A DNA stretch of 64,000 nt from NCBI RefSeq assembly GCF_028993555.1, contig NZ_CP118610.1, forward strand, positions 3,027,001-3,091,000, written 5' to 3'. This DNA is from Ensifer adhaerens (GTDB taxonomy: Bacteria > Pseudomonadota > Alphaproteobacteria > Rhizobiales > Rhizobiaceae). Below are positions 53,228 through 61,810 of the stretch, in pieces. The position numbers were made by a program, and so were the translations under genes. Every line of letters starts with the position of its first letter. The first letter of the stretch is position 1. The notes below the pieces were generated by a model. That model was given only the letters and a program-made list of their open reading frames with translations. It searched no databases and was not told where the DNA came from.

Positions 53228-54701
53228 GAGCATAATACTTGACACACCACTGACGTGGCCGGAAATCGCGGCGGTCGCCAATGGCGCCCGCCTGACCCTT
53301 TCCGATACCGCCCGGCAACGCATCGTCAATGCCCGACGGATCGTCGATGCCCTGGTCGAGCGCGGCATCCGCGGTTACGGCATCAACACCGGCGTCGGCG
53401 CGCTGTGCGATGTCATCATCGACCGCAAGAACCAGCAGGCGCTGTCGCGCAACATCATCCTCAGCCACGCCTGTGGCGTCGGCGAGCCGCTTGCCCGGCC
53501 GGAAGCCCGGGCGGTGATGGCGGCCCAGATCGCCAACTTCGCCCATGGCTATTCCGGCGTGCGCATCGAAACGGTCGTGGCACTGCTGGCGCTGCTCAAT
53601 GCCGACCTCATCCCCGACATTCCCTCGCGCGGATCGGTCGGCTATCTGACCCATGCCGCGGCAATCGGCCTCGTACTGATCGGCCACGGAACGGTCGACG
53701 ACGGCAAGGGCAAGATCAGCGGTGCGGAAGCCCTCGCCCGCATCGACCTCAAGCCTTTGCAACTGGAGGCGAAGGAAGGGCTGAGCCTGGTCAACGGCAC
53801 GCCCTGCGCGACGGGACTTGCGGCCCTCGCTCTGTCACGCGCGACCCGCCTCTTCGACTGGGCGGATGCGGCGGCCGCCATGACCTACGAAAACCTCGGC
53901 AGCCAGGCCAACGCCTTTGCCGCCGTCCCGCTGGCGCTTCGCCGCTCCAAGGGGCTTGAAGACGTTGGGGCATCGCTGCGCGCCTATCTCGCCGAAAGCC
54001 CGATGCTTGCCGAGACTGCCGGCACGCGCACGCAGGACCCCTTGAGCCTTCGCGCCGTGCCGCATGTGCATGGCGCCGCCCGCGATGCGCTGGCCCAAGT
54101 TGCCGAAGTCGTCGACCGGGAGCTTGCAAGCCTCACCGACAACCCCGCCGTATCCGGCACACCAGATGCGCCGGAAGTCCACTCACAGGCCCACGCGGTG
54201 GGTGCTGCCCTCGGCCTTGCCATGGATAGCCTTTCGGTCGCCGTTGCCGAGGTCGCCGCCATTTCCGAACGCCGTATCGACCGGCTGGTCAACCCGCTGG
54301 TCAGCGGTCTGCCGGCCTTCCTTGCCGGCGACAGCGGCGTCTCCTCCGGCTTCATGATCGCGCAGTACACCGCTGCCTCTCTTGCCGCTGAAAACCGGCG
54401 TCTGGCGGCACCCGCGAGCCTCGACGGCGGCATCACCTCGGCGCTGCAGGAGGATATCCTCACCCACGCGACGCCGGCCGCCTGGAAGGCGCTGTCGATC
54501 GCCGACAATCTCGAAACGATCCTATCGATCGAACTGCTCGCCGCATCGCAGGCCTATGACCTGCAGCCACGCGGCCGCGCGGAGCGCACCGACGCGCTCT
54601 ACCGGCGCATCCGCGCAGCTATCCCGACCTATGCCGACGACCGGCCACTGAACGGCGACTTTGCGCGCATGCGCGCAATCATCGAAGAGAACCTGCCATG
54701 A
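53220..54701 (+). CDS. histidine ammonia-lyase-like protein lacking the MIO-forming Ala-Ser-Gly
   Basis: A 493-residue protein with the aromatic ammonia-lyase fold: GYGINTGVG with Y53, SHACGVGEP with H83, NGTPCATG with N192, SERRIDRLVNP (349-359) and QED with E411. In characterised lyases the motif GSVGASGDLAPLAH gives the MIO electrophile by cyclisation of ASG. Here it reads GSVGYLTHAA (138-147): the seven residues ASGDLAP are replaced by one Tyr. The QDxYSxR motif is QDPLSLR, and SGGNFHG is HSQAHAVG. It is thus unlikely to be a conventional histidase. It overlaps hutV (eight bases) and HutD (four bases), so it is part of the transporter operon. Usually annotated hutH. Confidence 0.85.
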   Translation: MTESIILDTPLTWPEIAAVANGARLTLSDTARQRIVNARRIVDALVERGIRGYGINTGVGALCDVIIDRKNQQALSRNIILSHACGVGEPLARPEARAVMAAQIANFAHGYSGVRIETVVALLALLNADLIPDIPSRGSVGYLTHAAAIGLVLIGHGTVDDGKGKISGAEALARIDLKPLQLEAKEGLSLVNGTPCATGLAALALSRATRLFDWADAAAAMTYENLGSQANAFAAVPLALRRSKGLEDVGASLRAYLAESPMLAETAGTRTQDPLSLRAVPHVHGAARDALAQVAEVVDRELASLTDNPAVSGTPDAPEVHSQAHAVGAALGLAMDSLSVAVAEVAAISERRIDRLVNPLVSGLPAFLAGDSGVSSGFMIAQYTAASLAAENRRLAAPASLDGGITSALQEDILTHATPAAWKALSIADNLETILSIELLAASQAYDLQPRGRAERTDALYRRIRAAIPTYADDRPLNGDFARMRAIIEENLP

Positions 54702-55279
54702 AGATCCTGCGCGCGAAAAACTACAAGCGCATGCCGTGGAAGAACGGCGGCGGCGAGACCGTGGAGATCGCCGTTTTCCCGGAAAAAGCGTCGCTCGGCG
54801 ATTTCGACTGGCGTGTGAGCATGGCGACGGTGGCCACAGACGGCCCCTTCTCCAGTTTCCCCGGCATCGACCGCACGCTCTCGATCCTGCAGGGCAAGGG
54901 CATGCGGCTGATGATCGATGGGCGCGAACCTGTGGTGATGACCGGAGAAACACCGCCGCTCCCCTTCCCCGCCGACGTCGCGACCTCGGCGACGCTGGTC
55001 GACGGTCCGATCGTCGACCTCAACGTCATGACACGGCGCGGCCGCCTTGCTCACTCGGTCCAGCGTCTGGCGATCGACCGTCCGCAAACAGTGGAAGGCT
55101 CGGCAGGAACGACCCTCGTCCTTTGTCATGGCGGCGCGGTGCGCCTGTCCGCGGCAGAAGCCACGGCCGACCTCGCAACGGGCGACACGGCAGTCCTTGG
55201 AGGCCCAGCCACCATCACGATCGAACCGGCGGCCTCTGCCGTTCTGTTCGTGATTACCATCGACAAGCCGGCCGCCTGA
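54698..55279 (+). CDS. hutD: HutD family protein
   Basis: A 193-residue bicupin-fold protein of the HutD/Ves family (PF05962), recognised by MKILRAKNYKRMPWKNGGGETVEIAVFP and the SSFPGIDRTLSILQGKGM stretch. HutD has no proven enzyme activity; in Pseudomonas it has been proposed to limit hut expression, perhaps by binding formylglutamate. The ATG overlaps the preceding stop (ATGA), so it is translated with the HutH-like protein. It ends the operon, 20 bases from the convergent GNAT gene. Confidence 0.9.
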   Translation: MKILRAKNYKRMPWKNGGGETVEIAVFPEKASLGDFDWRVSMATVATDGPFSSFPGIDRTLSILQGKGMRLMIDGREPVVMTGETPPLPFPADVATSATLVDGPIVDLNVMTRRGRLAHSVQRLAIDRPQTVEGSAGTTLVLCHGGAVRLSAAEATADLATGDTAVLGGPATITIEPAASAVLFVITIDKPAA

Positions 55280-55299
55280 TCGGGGCCGGCTTGCGCCGT

Positions 55300-55740
55300 T
55301 CATCCGCGGCGCAAATGCAGGAGCGGATAGGGGCGCCCTGCATCATCGACCGGTGAACGGCCGACTGTCTTGAAACCCATACGCTCATAAAATCCCGCGC
55401 CCGATGCATTCTGCTCGTTGACGTCGACAGTCAGAACCGGATGCAGGCTCATTGCGTGCTCGACGAGCCGTCGGCCGACACCGACGCCGCGCGCATCGGC
55501 GTGGACGAAGAGCGAATCGATCTGTGCATCGCTCATACCCATGAAGCCGAGCGCCTGATCATGCTCGTCAGCTGCGATCCAGAACTCGGCGGCGAGCAGA
55601 TACTGGTCGCGCACCAGCGCCTCGATAGCCGCAAAATCCTCCGGCGTCAGGAAGTCGTGCGTGGCGATGACGGCGCTGCGCCAGATCTCGAAGGTGCGCG
55701 GAAAATCGGACGAACGGGAGGGGCGAATGGAAATGGTCAT
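55300..55740 (-). CDS. GNAT-family N-acetyltransferase (YjaB-like)
   Basis: A 146-residue GNAT domain with the acetyl-CoA loop DARGVGVGRRLVEHA (about residues 83-97) and VNEQNASGAGFYERMGFK near the C-terminus. The start at 55740 gives MTISIRPSRSSDF, a typical GNAT beginning; the frame continues upstream without conservation. YjaB-like enzymes acetylate unknown small substrates. It is convergent with hutD. Confidence 0.88.
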   Translation of the reverse strand: MTISIRPSRSSDFPRTFEIWRSAVIATHDFLTPEDFAAIEALVRDQYLLAAEFWIAADEHDQALGFMGMSDAQIDSLFVHADARGVGVGRRLVEHAMSLHPVLTVDVNEQNASGAGFYERMGFKTVGRSPVDDAGRPYPLLHLRRG

Positions 55741-56052
55741 GAAACAATCACTTTGAAAATACGGCGTCGCTGCGGACTGCAGAGCTTGCAGCTCACGCGC
55801 AGGTACGAAACAGGACGCCAGGACGAAGATTTCCGGGCACGAATCCGGCCAGGCGAGAGGCGCGCACCTTAATCGAGAGCGCCGATCGCAAGCCGTTTGG
55901 CCAGGTGCGCTTTTCATGCAACGCTGATTAAGTTTCCAGTAACCATATCTCATGTTCCCCGGGGAACAGCGCAATTGACGCCACACGATAGTCTCCATGT
56001 CACGGTTTCTACCGACACACGCCAACAAACGCAGGGCTCGGAGGACAAGGAC

Positions 56053-56211
56053 ATGATCAAAACCGCTTTCGGCGTCAACGTCACCGTACTGGTCTTCTCG
56101 ATCACCGTGATCGCGATCATGCACTTCGCCCTGTCCCAATATCGCGCAGCCGAAATCGCCGACATCAGCCTACCCGACTACTCGACGATCACATCATCGA
56201 TCAGCAGGTGA
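56053..56211 (+). CDS. small single-pass membrane protein, unknown
   Basis: A 52-residue open frame with one transmembrane helix (about residues 7-26, VNVTVLVFSITVIAIMHFAL) and a hydrophilic tail. The start ATG 56053 follows an AGGACAAGGAC stretch usable as a ribosome-binding site. It has no recognisable family and stands alone between a GNAT gene and an exported protein. Its reality is supported only by the start region and composition. Confidence 0.45.
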   Translation: MIKTAFGVNVTVLVFSITVIAIMHFALSQYRAAEIADISLPDYSTITSSISR

Positions 56212-56291
56212 TCTTTTCGTTTTCTCAGTTGGGCGTTCGCCAAGTCCCGGCGAACGCAACGTCGACCCTATGAGCGGTCGACCGGCGTCCT

Positions 56292-57227
56292 TTACCTTCC
56301 GCCGACACAATCCCAGAGCCTTGCAACCGCCGCTGGCGCGCCTTTCAGGTCGACCCTGACCTCAGTGTCATCGACACGAAGCATGAGTTCGACGCTTTGC
56401 TCGATTGGCGCTTGGAAGCCACCTTCCTCACCCCCGCCGCGCACGACCAGTTGCTGCGGCGTGAGAACCTCGACACTGACTGCGGGATAAGGCTTGCCAT
56501 CGAAAAGCAACTCGGCGCTGGGAGGTGTCTCAGTCTTGAACGACCAGGCTTCGTTGTAGAATCCAAGATCAAATGCCTCGTTGACGTTCGCATGGACCAT
56601 GAAGGTTGTCGCTCCCTCGGTGTCTCGCGACATCACGCAGCCATTCGCGCTGTCGCCCTTCAGGCGCGAACCACTCCAAACGCCGAACCTAAAAGCGCGA
56701 TCCGCGTCGTTGGCAGTCTCCTCGATCCCATAGTTCAGGAGGTTGGGCTGTGTACCATCCGTCCTGAATTGCAAGACGTAGGCACCTTTCTCGGCATCGG
56801 TTCCTTCACATTTGGTCGTCGCCGGTCCTTTGAAAGGGTTCCCGTAGGAACAGCCACCCGTCACCGCTTTCGAGCTGATCGGCCCACCATCTTGCCCACG
56901 GTTCACGATGACCCTGTCTACACTCTGAAGCTGGCTATCGGCGTCCGGCTTCTTGCCTTCGATGCCGCTGAAGGTAACAGCGCCACCGGAGCCGATATTC
57001 ACCGTGAATCCCGTGCGGCCGGTGCGGTAGATCGACTGGATAAGCCGACCGTCGCAGGTATTCGTCATGTCTTCGCCTGCAACGACCAAACGCTCACAGA
57101 TGCCCGTCACCATCGCCACGCCAGTCAGATCGCCCATCTCTTGCGCAGCGGCCGGCAGACCGGCAAGGCTGCCCGGCATCGCGGTTGCAGCCATCATACT
57201 CGAGCGGAGGCTGATCGTCGCACGCAT
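56292..57227 (-). CDS. exported protein of unknown function
   Basis: A 311-residue protein with a probable signal peptide (MRATISLRSSMMAATAMPGSLAGLPAAAQ, cleavage after AAA). Cysteine pairs occur near residues 43 and 56 and again in the middle (GGCSYGNP, TKCEGT), suggesting periplasmic disulfides. The C-terminus (ELMLRVDDTEVRVDLKGAPAAVARLWDCVGG) resembles the ending of several small rhizobial secreted proteins. I do not recognise a catalytic motif. Base composition is somewhat less GC-rich than the flanking operons, and it stands alone. Confidence 0.6.
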   Translation of the reverse strand: MRATISLRSSMMAATAMPGSLAGLPAAAQEMGDLTGVAMVTGICERLVVAGEDMTNTCDGRLIQSIYRTGRTGFTVNIGSGGAVTFSGIEGKKPDADSQLQSVDRVIVNRGQDGGPISSKAVTGGCSYGNPFKGPATTKCEGTDAEKGAYVLQFRTDGTQPNLLNYGIEETANDADRAFRFGVWSGSRLKGDSANGCVMSRDTEGATTFMVHANVNEAFDLGFYNEAWSFKTETPPSAELLFDGKPYPAVSVEVLTPQQLVVRGGGEEGGFQAPIEQSVELMLRVDDTEVRVDLKGAPAAVARLWDCVGGR

Positions 57228-57410
57228 TCTTATCTCCCCAATTCGATCGAATATCCACGGTTGCAATCACGCTACAAAGCTTTCGACTTGGCCGCCAGTG
57301 CCGTCAGCACTGTGTAACGTGGATTGAGCGAAGGATTATGATACGAAACGCCGATCGACGAATGAGCGCTTGAGAGAGCGCCGAACAGGACATTGAGAAA
57401 GGCCGACAAA

Positions 57411-57776
57411 ATGGCAGAATCGCAAAACGAACTGAAGCTCAGCGCCTTCACGTTCCACGAACAGGCGGTCCGCGCCTCCGTCGGCGGCAAGCAGCTGGCG
57501 CTTGATGCCCTCGAACTCGGCGGCGAAATCCTGGTCGTGCTCACATGGCTCGGCAATTCCGAGCGAGGGCTGCGCAAGCCGGAATATGTCCTGCCCTTGA
57601 GCGCGGTTACGCACCAGGCGCTCAACAGCGATCCCGAAGCCAAGTACAAATGGGCGATCGGCGCGCCGCTGCCGCAATCGCTGTTTGACGGCAGTGCATC
57701 ACGGCAGTTCAGAAGGCAGTTCGGGGTCAGAAGCGGGCCGGCACTGACGTTACCGTTGAAGCCGACGAAGCATTGA
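57411..57776 (+). CDS. hypothetical protein
   Basis: A 121-residue protein starting at ATG 57411, preceded by GAAAGG. It contains a hydrophobic core (LDALELGGEILVVLTWLG, about residues 31-48) and a basic C-terminal tail (SRQFRRQFGVRSGPALTLPLKPTKH). No family is recognised and no signal peptide is evident. Codon usage matches neighbouring genes, so it is probably real. It lies 184 bases from the divergent exported-protein gene. Confidence 0.55.
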   Translation: MAESQNELKLSAFTFHEQAVRASVGGKQLALDALELGGEILVVLTWLGNSERGLRKPEYVLPLSAVTHQALNSDPEAKYKWAIGAPLPQSLFDGSASRQFRRQFGVRSGPALTLPLKPTKH

Positions 57777-57943
57777 CGTGACGGAGAGCGAGGCTAGGTC
57801 GGGCACCGCATGACGGTGATAACGTGAAGGCGTTAGGCTCGTTGCCGTCGCCTCGCGAACCGAAACTCAGGAGGACAGGACAAAGTGCATCACCCGCGTC
57901 TTGCGGACTTTTTTATCGATGCTCTCGGACTGAGAAGGAAAAA

Positions 57944-58020
57944 TGGTAGCGGAGGAGGGATTCGAACCCCCGACACAAGGATTATGATTCCTCTGCTCTA
58001 ACCTACTGAGCTACTCCGCC
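57944..58020 (-). tRNA. tRNA-Met (CAT anticodon), elongator type
   Basis: On the minus strand a 77-base cloverleaf is formed: acceptor GGCGGAG pairing with CTCCGCT (G-U at the end), D arm GCTC/GAGC, anticodon stem GAGGA/TCCTT with loop ATCATAA (anticodon CAT), T arm GGGGGTTCGAATCCCTC, and encoded CCA. The paired first position argues against the initiator. The Ile2 type (lysidine-modified CAT) usually has a different acceptor sequence, so methionine is favoured. Confidence 0.9.
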
Positions 58021-58071
58021 GGGTACCGCGTCAGGGCTTCGAAGGGGAAGCCGTCTTGACTGGACGGGCGG

Positions 58072-58101
58072 CTTATAAGGCGCCGTTCCCGCCAGTGTCA
58101 A
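58072..58101 (-). promoter_or_regulatory. sigma-70 promoter of the tRNA gene
   Basis: On the minus strand a perfect TTGACA (58101-58096) is followed after 18 bases by TATAAG (58077-58072), about 50 bases upstream of the tRNA 5-prime end. Confidence 0.75.
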
Positions 58102-58155
58102 GCCAAGTCTCCGGGAAAATGTGAAGTTTTCACAACAGCCCGGATATCAACGGCT

Positions 58156-59352
58156 TCAGGCCGCCGCCGGCGCCGAAAGCAGCGCCTTCAGGGCCGCTTC
58201 CGCACTGGCTTCGCGCTCCGATTTGCGAATAAATCCGCCGCCATAGACGCGCGCATCCTCACCGACGCCGGAATAGAGTGCGCAGGCCTGACCGGGCGCG
58301 ATGCCGGCCTCGCCTTCGGCAAGCTCCACATAGATGCCCTCGTCGTCCATCGCGAGCACGGCAGGCGCCGGCTGGCGGGTGGAGCGCACCTTGGCGAAAC
58401 AGTCGAAGCCGCGCGCAGCCGCCAGTTCGACGTCCTCATCGCCCAGCCAGTTGACGTCACGCAGATAGACGCGGCGGGTTTCGAGCGCCTCCTTGGGGCC
58501 GACGATCACCCGGCGCGAGCGGGCATCGAGATAGACGACATAGAGCGGCTCGCCGGTGGCAATGCCGATGCCGCGGCGCTGGCCGATCGTATAGTGCAGG
58601 ATGCCCTCGTGCGTGCCGAGCACGCGGCCGTCGAGATGCACGATCTCACCGGAAAGTGCGGCGTTCGGCTTCAGCTTCGCGACGATATCGCTGTACTTGC
58701 CCTGCGGCACGAAACAGATGTCCTGGCTGTCAGCCTTCTGGGCGACGACGAGGCCCATTTCTTCGGCAAACTTGCGCGTTTCGGCCTTGGAGTAGCCACC
58801 GAGTGGAAAGCGCAGATAGTCGATCTGTTCCTGGGTTGTTGCAAACAGGAAGTAGCTCTGGTCGCGGTCGGCGTCCGTCGGCCGGTAAAGCGCCCGCTGG
58901 CCGGCATAGCGCGGGTTCGGGCTCGGGCGCGAGCGGATGTAGTGGCCGGTCGCCAGCGCATCGGCACCGAGTTCCTTGGCGGTCGCAAGCAGATCGGCGA
59001 ACTTGACCGTCTGGTTGCAGGCAACACAGGGGATCGGCGTCTCGCCGGCGATGTAGCTTTCGGCAAACGGATTGATCACCGTTTCGCGGAAGCGTGCTTC
59101 GTAGTCGAGCACGTAATGCGGAATACCGAGCGTTTCGCAGACGCGGCGGGCATCGTCGATGTCCTGGCCGGCGCAGCAGGAGCCGGCGCGGTGAACGGCA
59201 GCACCGTGATCGTAAAGCTGCAGCGTGATGCCGAGAACGTCGTAGCCCTCGCGTTTGAGCAGGCCGGCAACGACGGAACTATCGACGCCGCCAGACATGG
59301 CAACGACGACACGCGTATCTTCGGGCTTGCGGTCAAAATCGAGACTGTTCAC
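58156..59352 (-). CDS. mnmA: tRNA-specific 2-thiouridylase MnmA
   Basis: MnmA adds sulfur at position 2 of U34 in tRNA-Lys, -Glu and -Gln, using ATP and a persulfide relay. The 398-residue protein has the PP-loop SGGVDSS, the catalytic cysteine in [12 protein letters not shown] and the second cysteine in [13 protein letters not shown]. The GTG at 59352 ([12 protein letters not shown]) is used because homologues begin there; a longer ATG/TTG frame exists. It is single-gene on this strand, with the tRNA gene after it. A hairpin (TGTGAAGTTTTCACA, 58120-58134) lies just beyond the stop. Confidence 0.94.
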   Translation of the reverse strand: MNSLDFDRKPEDTRVVVAMSGGVDSSVVAGLLKREGYDVLGITLQLYDHGAAVHRAGSCCAGQDIDDARRVCETLGIPHYVLDYEARFRETVINPFAESYIAGETPIPCVACNQTVKFADLLATAKELGADALATGHYIRSRPSPNPRYAGQRALYRPTDADRDQSYFLFATTQEQIDYLRFPLGGYSKAETRKFAEEMGLVVAQKADSQDICFVPQGKYSDIVAKLKPNAALSGEIVHLDGRVLGTHEGILHYTIGQRRGIGIATGEPLYVVYLDARSRRVIVGPKEALETRRVYLRDVNWLGDEDVELAAARGFDCFAKVRSTRQPAPAVLAMDDEGIYVELAEGEAGIAPGQACALYSGVGEDARVYGGGFIRKSEREASAEAALKALLSAPAAA

Positions 59353-59539
59353 GGGATCCAATCCGGCCTTCGGGCGGCAATCCATGCGCCTGCCCTGTTT
59401 CACGCTTCATGCGATGCACTGCCGCGAGACCATCTCGGCCCGGCGGGTTCTCGTGGCGACATATAGAAACTTGTCCGTCCGGCGGCAAGGCCGGCACCTA
59501 AAGGCCCGTCGCGCCCGCCACTGAACAGCGCAACGCGGA

Positions 59540-60289
59540 TCAGATCAGCTTCAGCCGCATGGCGCGGGCGATCGCCTGCATGCGGTTGACCGCGTCGAGC
59601 TTGCGGGTCGCGCTCTTGAAGTAGCTGCTGACCGTATAGGTCGAGATGCCCAGGATGATGGCAATCTCGTCGCTGCTCTTGCCCGCGGCCGCCCAACGCA
59701 GGCATTCCACTTCGCGGCTCGACAGCTTCTCGCGCGCCGAATTGCCGGTGTCGAAGGTGCGCTCCAGGCATTCGAAAAGCTGAACCAGCGTCAGATAGAG
59801 TGTCGCGCATTCGACGCCGGCCGGTGCCTCGCGGCGGCCGGACAACATGGCGATAAAGGGATCACCATTGCTCGTGTGCAGGAGCACGGCGAAGTGACGG
59901 GCCATCTCCGGGTGAGCGAGCAGCCGGTGCACCATGGCCTCGTCCACCGGCTTTGCGGCGATATCGAGGAGTTCGGGCCCGCCGGTTACCGGCAGCTTCG
60001 TAAACCGCAGCCGCTCGACCAACGTGCTCGACTGGAAGGTTTCGCAGGCGTCGTACTGGCGGACGAGCTCCGACGGCCAGTTGCTGAGCACCAGTCGCTC
60101 GGAAAAACGCTGTTGTTCGGCGAGCGGCATGCGCGCGATCATGAAATGGCCGAAGCCATAGCGGGCGATCAGCCGCCGCATGAGATGCAGAAGTTCATAC
60201 TCGGTGCGGACGGCAGCCGTGTCGACATCCGAAAAAATATCTGCCGCTTCAGCCTCGCGCAGCAAGGCCGGTTCATTCGATTCCTTCAT
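59540..60289 (-). CDS. LuxR family transcriptional regulator (no adjacent luxI)
   Basis: A 249-residue regulator with a C-terminal LuxR/GerE helix-turn-helix (about residues 188-245; KLSSREVECLRWAAAGKSSDEIAIILGISTYTVSSYFKSATRKLDAVNR). The N-terminal 180 residues have the size of an autoinducer-binding domain but are diverged from the acyl-homoserine-lactone pocket; W71 (SNWPSE) may be the conserved tryptophan of that family. No LuxI-type synthase is in the window. It may be a solo receptor or respond to another signal. It is divergent from sciP across a 480-base gap. Confidence 0.85.
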   Translation of the reverse strand: MKESNEPALLREAEAADIFSDVDTAAVRTEYELLHLMRRLIARYGFGHFMIARMPLAEQQRFSERLVLSNWPSELVRQYDACETFQSSTLVERLRFTKLPVTGGPELLDIAAKPVDEAMVHRLLAHPEMARHFAVLLHTSNGDPFIAMLSGRREAPAGVECATLYLTLVQLFECLERTFDTGNSAREKLSSREVECLRWAAAGKSSDEIAIILGISTYTVSSYFKSATRKLDAVNRMQAIARAMRLKLI

Positions 60290-60767
60290 CTGCGATCACC
60301 ACATCCCCAGGCGCCACCGCGCCCGGTCGAGAGAATACAAAACGCTTCAGATCACCTGAAGCATGAACTTCACCCCGGCGAACAAAATACAGCCGCCGCT
60401 ACCGGCCTGTCCGCGCAAGAAACGCGTCCGGTTGTGAAAACTATGACGATGCACCAAGAATGATTGCGGGAGCGCACATACGACGCTCATCCTTATTTCG
60501 GCGCCTCGTTACCAAGAATTTTAGTTAAAGTGAAATGTGGTAATTGCATGGCTCCCATGACAATTCCGGGATAATCCAGGCTCTTCTCAAGCAATCACAA
60601 GGATAGGGCGCACAGCCCCATGAATTGAATGGAAGCGGATCGTCGATATGGCGCCCCGCCGAAGTGTCTCAAATTATGAGCAAATTGTTACTTCCTGCTT
60701 AGGCAAATGTTAAATGTGGCAGGCTAAGGTCTCGGTCATATGGTCTTGAGTTTGTGTAGAGAGTCCC
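60290..60767. other. long intergenic region between the LuxR gene and sciP
   Basis: Nearly 480 AT-richer bases with no convincing gene. It contains the putative CtrA box described separately and another TTAGTTAAAG stretch near 60522, and serves as the divergent promoter region for the LuxR regulator and sciP. Confidence 0.6.
60699..60713 (+). promoter_or_regulatory. candidate CtrA box upstream of sciP
   Basis: TTAG-N7-TTAA matches the CtrA consensus TTAA-N7-TTAA with one mismatch and correct spacing. It lies about 55 bases before the sciP start, consistent with CtrA-dependent sciP transcription as known in Caulobacter. Confidence 0.5.
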
Positions 60768-61043
60768 ATGACCGAAATGATGCGACCACGCGTAAAATAT
60801 GTCATCGGCCCCGATGGCAGCCCTCTGACGATTGCGGACCTGCCGCCGGCCAATACCCGGCGCTGGGTGATCCGCCGCAAGGCAGAGGTGGTTGCCGCCG
60901 TACGCGGTGGCCTGTTGAGCCTTGAGGAGGCGTGCGAACGCTATACCCTCACGGTCGAAGAATTCCTGTCCTGGCAGTCCTCGATCAACGATCATGGTCT
61001 TGCCGGCCTGCGCACCACTCGCATCCAGCAGTATCGCCACTAG
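60768..61043 (+). CDS. sciP: CtrA inhibitor SciP (DUF1153)
   Basis: SciP binds CtrA and blocks transcription from CtrA-activated promoters in the G1 phase; it may also bind DNA. The 91-residue protein has the DUF1153/Trp-repressor-like helix-turn-helix: TRRWVIRRKAEVVAAVRGGLLSLEEACERYTLTVEEFLSW (about residues 30-70). The start MTEMMRPRVKYVIGPDG at 60768 matches homologues. It lies 1.8 kb from ctrA in the same orientation; a GC-rich hairpin (61071-61102) follows it. Confidence 0.93.
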   Translation: MTEMMRPRVKYVIGPDGSPLTIADLPPANTRRWVIRRKAEVVAAVRGGLLSLEEACERYTLTVEEFLSWQSSINDHGLAGLRTTRIQQYRH

Positions 61044-61247
61044 TTCGCCCATTGCAGGGCCATAGGTCGAGCGGCGGCTTCGGGTTTCCCGGGGCCGCCG
61101 CCGTCGTTTGAGCCTCGCGGCGAAAGGCGATTGGTGCTGTTTCGGGAACAGTCTGTGTGCCGGCAGTACCGGTTTCGTGGATTTCGATTTCCGGATTTCT
61201 GCGCTAGCTTTCGGACAAGGTAAACCGGTTCGCCAAGGAAGGCTGTC

Positions 61248-61529
61248 ATGGAAATCGCACACGAGGAAACTGGATCGCACGGCCGCTACTCGACCGTTGT
61301 CGAGGGGCATACCGGGGAAATGACCTATTCGCGCACATCTGCGCAATTGATCATCGTCGATCACACGCTCGTTCCGGATGCGCTGCGCGGCAAGGGCGTC
61401 GGCCAGGCGCTCGCCAAACATGCGATCGAGGAAGCCCGCAAGGGCGGCTGGAAGATCATTCCGCTCTGCCCCTTCATGAAGTCGCAGGCGATGCGGCACC
61501 CCGAATGGCAGGACGTCATCCAGGCATGA
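61248..61529 (+). CDS. small GNAT-type N-acetyltransferase (YjdJ/Gcn5-like)
   Basis: A 93-residue protein of the short GNAT group (COG2388). It contains HTLVPDALRGKGVGQALAKHAIEEARKGGWKIIPLCPF, where RGKGVGQAL is the acetyl-CoA loop and the LCPF cysteine region is typical. Length fits this minimal family. It is a single gene between sciP and a strong terminator. Substrate unknown. Confidence 0.88.
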   Translation: MEIAHEETGSHGRYSTVVEGHTGEMTYSRTSAQLIIVDHTLVPDALRGKGVGQALAKHAIEEARKGGWKIIPLCPFMKSQAMRHPEWQDVIQA

Positions 61530-61573
61530 GACACGGCTGTCGGCCGTCAAACCCATCCCGATCTCAAAATGAG

Positions 61574-61613
61574 AAGACCCGCCCGAACGCCAAGGCATCG
61601 GGCGGGTCTTTTC
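61574..61613 (+). terminator. rho-independent terminator
   Basis: Thirteen-base perfect arms AAGACCCGCCCGA (61574-61586) and TCGGGCGGGTCTT (61598-61610), then TTCG. It ends the transcript of the small acetyltransferase. Confidence 0.82.
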
Positions 61614-61810
61614 GTCCTGTCACGATCGTGCCGGATCGGGTCATGCCAAACGCATGATCCGACAAGGCTGGAAATATCTGCCCCGAAACGGGCTACCCGT
61701 CTGACCAGCGCACAAATTCCCCAGACCGGAATCGACCTGGAGATCAAATCGTCCGTTGGATCAAAGGCTTGCGACTCGTCAGCGCCCGGTCGGGGCGCAA
61801 GAACCGCAGC

